Below, one piece after another: positions 7,482 through 9,645 of a stretch of 9,645 bases of DNA (positions are counted from its first letter, which is position 1; each line of letters opens with the position of its first letter). The notes beneath the pieces were generated by a model. That model was not told the origin of the DNA and searched no databases. It worked only from the letters and a program-made list of their open reading frames with translations. Position numbers and translations under genes: made by a program. The stretch spans positions 1-9,645 of the forward strand of contig JBCCFC010000443.1 of the NCBI GenBank assembly GCA_039029935.1. The letters run 5' to 3'. Origin of the DNA: G039029935 sp039029935 (GTDB lineage: Bacteria > Chloroflexota > Anaerolineae > Caldilineales > Caldilineaceae).

Positions 7482-7491
7482 AATTTTCCTT
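7482..7491 (-). promoter_or_regulatory. Ribosome binding site of uxaE
   Basis: On the minus strand AAGGA (7491-7487) lies 5 nt before the ATG at 7481. It comes directly after the heptamer hairpin region, so translation of uxaE can start independently of uxuB even if the message is cut at the hairpin. A second purine-rich AGGAG sits 6 nt further upstream. Confidence 0.6.
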
Positions 7492-7508
7492 ACTCCTATC
7501 TTTTTTAA

Positions 7509-7578
7509 GTTGATAGTTGACAGTTGATAGTTGATAGTGGCTTGGCTAACTGTCCACTATCAACTGTCAACTGTCAAC
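7509..7578. repeat. Heptamer-built hairpin between uxuB and uxaE
   Basis: The left arm has four tandem heptamers of the form GTTGAYA (7509-7536) plus GTGG. The right arm (7554-7578) is CCAC followed by TATCAAC and two TGTCAAC units, the inverse of the left. Positions 7516-7540 and 7554-7578 pair over 25 bp with one imperfect pair, around a 13-nt loop. No T-tract follows on either strand (the minus-strand side continues TTAAAAAAG), so it does not look like an intrinsic terminator. It may stabilise or direct processing of the uxuB-uxaE message, or be a dispersed repeat; this is inferred. Confidence 0.85.
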
Positions 7579-7581
7579 TGA

Positions 7582-8412
7582 TTAAACGCCGCTAAATGCG
7601 GAGAAACCGCCGTCTACAGGCACGACAACGCCTGTGATGAATTTGGCGGCATTGCTGCTTAACCAGAGCAACGTGCCGACCAATTCGTCCGGTTCCCCGA
7701 AGCGACTCATGGGTGTGTGGTCGATAATGAGCTGACCACGTGATGTATAAGTGCCATCGGCATTGAGCAAAAAGTCTCGGTTTTGCTCGCCGACAAAAAA
7801 ACCTGGTGCAATGGCGTTGACACGGATGCCCTCACCATACTTGGTTGCCATTTCCACGGCCAGCCAACGTGTGAAGTTGTCGATGGCTGATTTGGCTGCG
7901 GCATAGCCGACCACGCGTGTCAATGGCTGTTGTGCGGCCATTGACGAGATGTTGACGATGCTGCCGCTCCCTTGATCTGCCATAACCTTACCAAAAATTT
8001 GTGAAGGAAGCAAGGTTCCTGTCAAATTAAGATCAACAACGCGGTTAAATGACTCTTTGGTCATGTCAAAAAAGGTCAAATCACCAAAAATTGTGGCTCC
8101 TGGCATATTGCCTCCTGCCGCGTTTACCAAAATATCGACTTGACCCCATGCATCCAGAACTGTGGTACGCACGGCCTCTAGCTGCGTAACATCGAGCGCA
8201 TCTGCCACCAATGGCATGGCCGTGCCACCTTGGGCCTCAATACTGGCAACCGCTGCATCTGCTTTTTCGGCGCGGCGTCCTAAAATGCCAACCTTTGCGC
8301 CAGCCTGTGCAAGCCCGTGTGCCATTGCGCCACCAAGCACTCCTGTGCCACCAGTCACAATGGCGACTTTGCCCTGTAGTGAAAACAGGGACGGTATTAT
8401 ATTCTCAGTCAT
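7582..8412 (-). CDS. uxuB: D-mannonate oxidoreductase (fructuronate reductase), SDR family
   Basis: This reduces D-fructuronate to D-mannonate with a nicotinamide cofactor, the step after UxaC and UxaE. It is a classical short-chain dehydrogenase of 276 residues: the Rossmann glycine motif TGGTGVLGG at 20-28, NAAGGNMPGATIF at 97-109, catalytic S157 in NISSM, and Y170/K174 in YAAAK, then RVNAIAPGFF at 197-206 and a C-terminal DGGFSAFSGV. The TGGTGVLGG and NAAGGN blocks are typical of the Bacillus subtilis UxuB (YjmF) type rather than the long-chain E. coli UxuB. The start chosen is the ATG at 8412-8410, with AAGGA 6 nt upstream; an upstream in-frame start at 8451 would add 13 residues derived from the palindromic spacer and lacks support. 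Context with uxaE and uxaC supports the role, though an unrelated gluconate-type substrate cannot be excluded. Confidence 0.82.
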   Translation of the reverse strand: MTENIIPSLFSLQGKVAIVTGGTGVLGGAMAHGLAQAGAKVGILGRRAEKADAAVASIEAQGGTAMPLVADALDVTQLEAVRTTVLDAWGQVDILVNAAGGNMPGATIFGDLTFFDMTKESFNRVVDLNLTGTLLPSQIFGKVMADQGSGSIVNISSMAAQQPLTRVVGYAAAKSAIDNFTRWLAVEMATKYGEGIRVNAIAPGFFVGEQNRDFLLNADGTYTSRGQLIIDHTPMSRFGEPDELVGTLLWLSSNAAKFITGVVVPVDGGFSAFSGV

Positions 8413-8423
8413 GATAATTCCTT
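8413..8423 (-). promoter_or_regulatory. Ribosome binding site that fixes the uxuB start
   Basis: On the minus strand AAGGA (8423-8419) lies 6 nt before the ATG at 8412. This favours that codon over an upstream in-frame start at 8451, which falls inside the nested palindrome. Confidence 0.65.
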
Positions 8424-8432
8424 TGTATGATG

Positions 8433-8524
8433 ATACTACAGCGGGACCCAAAGGGTTCCCGGAACGGATTCTAAGCCTCTGCGCAAGAGAAAAATCCGTT
8501 CTCAGCCCAAATCCGCTGTAGTAT
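8433..8524. repeat. Nested palindromic element, MITE-like
   Basis: Perfect 12-bp inverted ends ATACTACAGCGG (8433-8444) and CCGCTGTAGTAT (8513-8524) enclose a second perfect inverted pair, GAACGGATT (8462-8470) and AATCCGTTC (8493-8501). A third imperfect hairpin GGGACCC/GGGTTCCC lies at 8443-8460. The element fills almost the whole gap between the amidohydrolase and uxuB genes and encodes nothing. If the outer TA pairs are read as target duplications, the ends become CTACAGCGG, the pattern expected of a non-autonomous IS630/Tc1-mariner derivative. That origin is inferred. It could also be a multi-stem RNA structure at the end of the amidohydrolase message. Confidence 0.7.
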
Positions 8525-8529
8525 TTATC

Positions 8530-9435
8530 TTAACCATTCATGCCATATACACGCTCGGCATTTCCACGAAATACTTTGTTATATTCAGTGAATGACAAAT
8601 CCCCTGCACAACCCAGCATCAGGTTAAACGCCTCAGCGTAGGTTCCACCCAGCAGTTCTGGCGGCCAATTGCTCCCCCAGAGCAGTCGGTCAACACCGAA
8701 CTGTTCAAAGAGTGTATCGGCGGCAAATTGCAGTCGGTCATGTTGGATATTGGGGGCGGCGTGTAGAAAGAACGATGAGTATTTCATAAACACATTGGGG
8801 ACTGCTGCGACTGTATGGATATTTTCTGCCCACTGTGTCATGTCATCAGCATATTCAGAACGAAATGGCGGTAACCCACAGTGGTTGACGATAAATGGGA
8901 CATCATCGTGCTTCTGTGCGAATGCAGCCACCGCTGGCAACAGCTCATGCCTGACCAAAATATCGAGCTTGAGACCACGTGTACGCAGTGCCGCCATGCC
9001 AGCATCCGCCTGTACATCTTCGGTCCACTGGTCTGGCGGTGATGTCGGTTGCGCACGAATGCCGACAAACCATTGCTTCCCCGCAAAGCCGTCCAATGAT
9101 TGGGGCAGGTCTGGGTGGTCAAAGGTGTAGCTGCCAACTAGACCACAGACAGAGTCGTATTGCTCAACCAATGAGCCGCACCAGTGATTATGTTCGTCAG
9201 AATTTGGCCCGGCCCCAACAATCAGAGCACTTTCGATATTGCTCTCAACCAGTTCTGGTTCTAGGTCTGTCGGCAGATAGTCCCGCTCCAGAAATGTTTT
9301 GTCGCCAAACCAAGTGGCAAAGGGGCGGTAATCCTCTAGTGCCCAGAAATGGACATGCGTGTCAATCGCTTTAACGTTCACCTCTACAGTGTTATCTTTT
9401 TCTGTGTCATCTTTTGATGTATCTTCATCTACCAT
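8530..9435 (-). CDS. Amidohydrolase-2 family (COG3618) hydrolase, putative sugar lactonase
   Basis: A TIM-barrel metal-dependent hydrolase of the family that includes L-fuconolactonase, L-rhamnonolactonase and galactarolactone isomerase. Its 301 residues show KAIDTHVHFW with the HxH metal motif at H27 and H29, RGLKLDILVRHELLPAV at 153-169, IVNHCGLPPF with H185 at 182-191, and LLWGSNWPPELL at 251-262. In the last block the residue usually reported as catalytic Asp (GSDWP) is Asn256; a GSN or ASN variant occurs in some members of the family, so this need not mean inactivity. The first 20 residues are an acidic, Lys/Asp/Thr-rich extension not expected in the family. The ATG at 9435 overlaps the upstream SDR stop by 7 nt, and GGAGG (9445-9449) lies inside the SDR end, so the two are translationally coupled. 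The substrate is inferred to be an aldonolactone. Confidence 0.8.
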   Translation of the reverse strand: MVDEDTSKDDTEKDNTVEVNVKAIDTHVHFWALEDYRPFATWFGDKTFLERDYLPTDLEPELVESNIESALIVGAGPNSDEHNHWCGSLVEQYDSVCGLVGSYTFDHPDLPQSLDGFAGKQWFVGIRAQPTSPPDQWTEDVQADAGMAALRTRGLKLDILVRHELLPAVAAFAQKHDDVPFIVNHCGLPPFRSEYADDMTQWAENIHTVAAVPNVFMKYSSFFLHAAPNIQHDRLQFAADTLFEQFGVDRLLWGSNWPPELLGGTYAEAFNLMLGCAGDLSFTEYNKVFRGNAERVYGMNG

Positions 9436-9645
9436 GCCGTCCAGCCTCCATCAATTGAGATGCCTGTGCCCGTTACATAGCTGCCCGCTTTGCTGGCAAG
9501 GAAGACGGCCAACCCGCCGATTTCGTCCAGTTCTCCCCAGCGTCCCATCGGGATGCGTGCAACAAACTCTTCATACTTCTGCGGGTCGTCCAACAGCGGT
9601 AGGTTCATCTCTGTCGCAAATGGCCCTGGCAAGATGGCGTTGACG
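9429..9645 (-). CDS. Short-chain dehydrogenase, C-terminal part (cut by window edge)
   Basis: Only the last 71 residues are present; the gene continues beyond position 9645. The visible sequence starts VNAILPGPFATEMN, the region that follows the SDR active-site helix, then has IPMGRWGELDEIGGLAVFLA and ends VTGTGISIDGGWTAW. These are the conserved C-terminal blocks of classical NAD(P)-dependent short-chain dehydrogenases of the gluconate 5-dehydrogenase / KduD / sugar dehydrogenase type. The catalytic Ser-Tyr-Lys lies outside the window. The TAG stop (9431-9429) overlaps the start of the amidohydrolase gene. A dehydrogenase coupled to a COG3618 hydrolase is the usual arrangement for oxidation of a sugar to a lactone and its opening, so a role as sugar dehydrogenase is likely but unproved. 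Confidence 0.85.
   Translation of the reverse strand, partial: VNAILPGPFATEMNLPLLDDPQKYEEFVARIPMGRWGELDEIGGLAVFLASKAGSYVTGTGISIDGGWTAW
9436..9449 (-). promoter_or_regulatory. Ribosome binding site of the amidohydrolase gene inside the SDR end
   Basis: GGAGG (9449-9445 on the minus strand) lies within the codons for the SDR's DGGW and 9 nt before the ATG at 9435. Together with the ATGGTAG overlap of start and stop, this points to coupled translation of the two enzymes. Confidence 0.6.

Noticed and set aside
7509..7578. Heptamer repeats considered as a CRISPR array
   Set aside because: Units are 7 bp, directly adjacent with no spacers, and reverse orientation halfway; no cas gene is nearby.
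7509..7578. The same hairpin considered as a rho-independent terminator
   Set aside because: Neither strand has a T-tract after the stem; the minus-strand side continues A-rich into the uxaE ribosome site.
8410..8451. Upstream start for uxuB at 8451
   Set aside because: The extra 13 residues come from the palindromic spacer, and a good ribosome site sits 6 nt before the ATG at 8412.
8669..9130. Plus-strand open frame of about 153 codons opposite the amidohydrolase gene
   Set aside because: The composition (Ser, Cys, Asn runs) and the complete overlap with a recognised gene mark it as a shadow.

Overview
The window is a bacterial chromosome segment in which every convincing gene lies on the minus strand, so transcription runs from high to low coordinates. 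It is probably from a Chloroflexota bacterium. The reasons are a secreted-protein C-terminus ending in IFLPVVSH (the short 'FLPxV' tail common in that phylum), a Uma2-family nuclease-like gene, a divergent UxaC and heptamer repeats. The phylum call is an inference; base composition is roughly balanced.

Region 9645 to 3552 is a carbohydrate-acid catabolic cluster. In transcription order it holds: (1) the C-terminus of a classical short-chain dehydrogenase cut by the window edge; (2) a COG3618/amidohydrolase-2 enzyme overlapping it by 7 nt; (3) an SDR-type D-mannonate oxidoreductase/fructuronate reductase (UxuB-like); (4) tagaturonate/fructuronate epimerase UxaE; (5) a Uma2/DUF820 PD-(D/E)XK protein; (6) uronate isomerase UxaC. 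Genes 3, 4 and 6 make a compact hexuronate route. UxaC isomerises glucuronate and galacturonate to fructuronate and tagaturonate, UxaE converts tagaturonate to fructuronate, and UxuB reduces fructuronate to mannonate. Mannonate dehydratase (UxuA), KDG kinase and aldolase are not in the window. The SDR plus amidohydrolase pair looks like a sugar dehydrogenase/aldonolactonase step for a different sugar. A candidate terminator lies just after uxaC.

Region 3450 to 1752 has a GT-A type glycosyltransferase-like gene and an unrecognised protein of about 205 residues. Region 1621 to 189 is a decayed gene: a low-complexity, QRK/QRV-containing leader, an in-frame TAG, a small SH3-like stretch, the first part of a calpain-type (C2) cysteine protease domain with the catalytic Cys, and then a change of frame into the C-terminal tail of what looks like a different secreted protein. 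The calpain His and Asn are missing. The unknown protein just upstream could be a chaperone or adaptor for that former effector, but this is speculative.

Two intergenic gaps carry striking structure. One is a heptamer-built 25-bp hairpin between uxuB and uxaE. The other is a roughly 92-bp nested palindrome with perfect 12-bp ends between the amidohydrolase and uxuB genes, resembling a MITE. No RNA gene, CRISPR array or intact transposase was seen.
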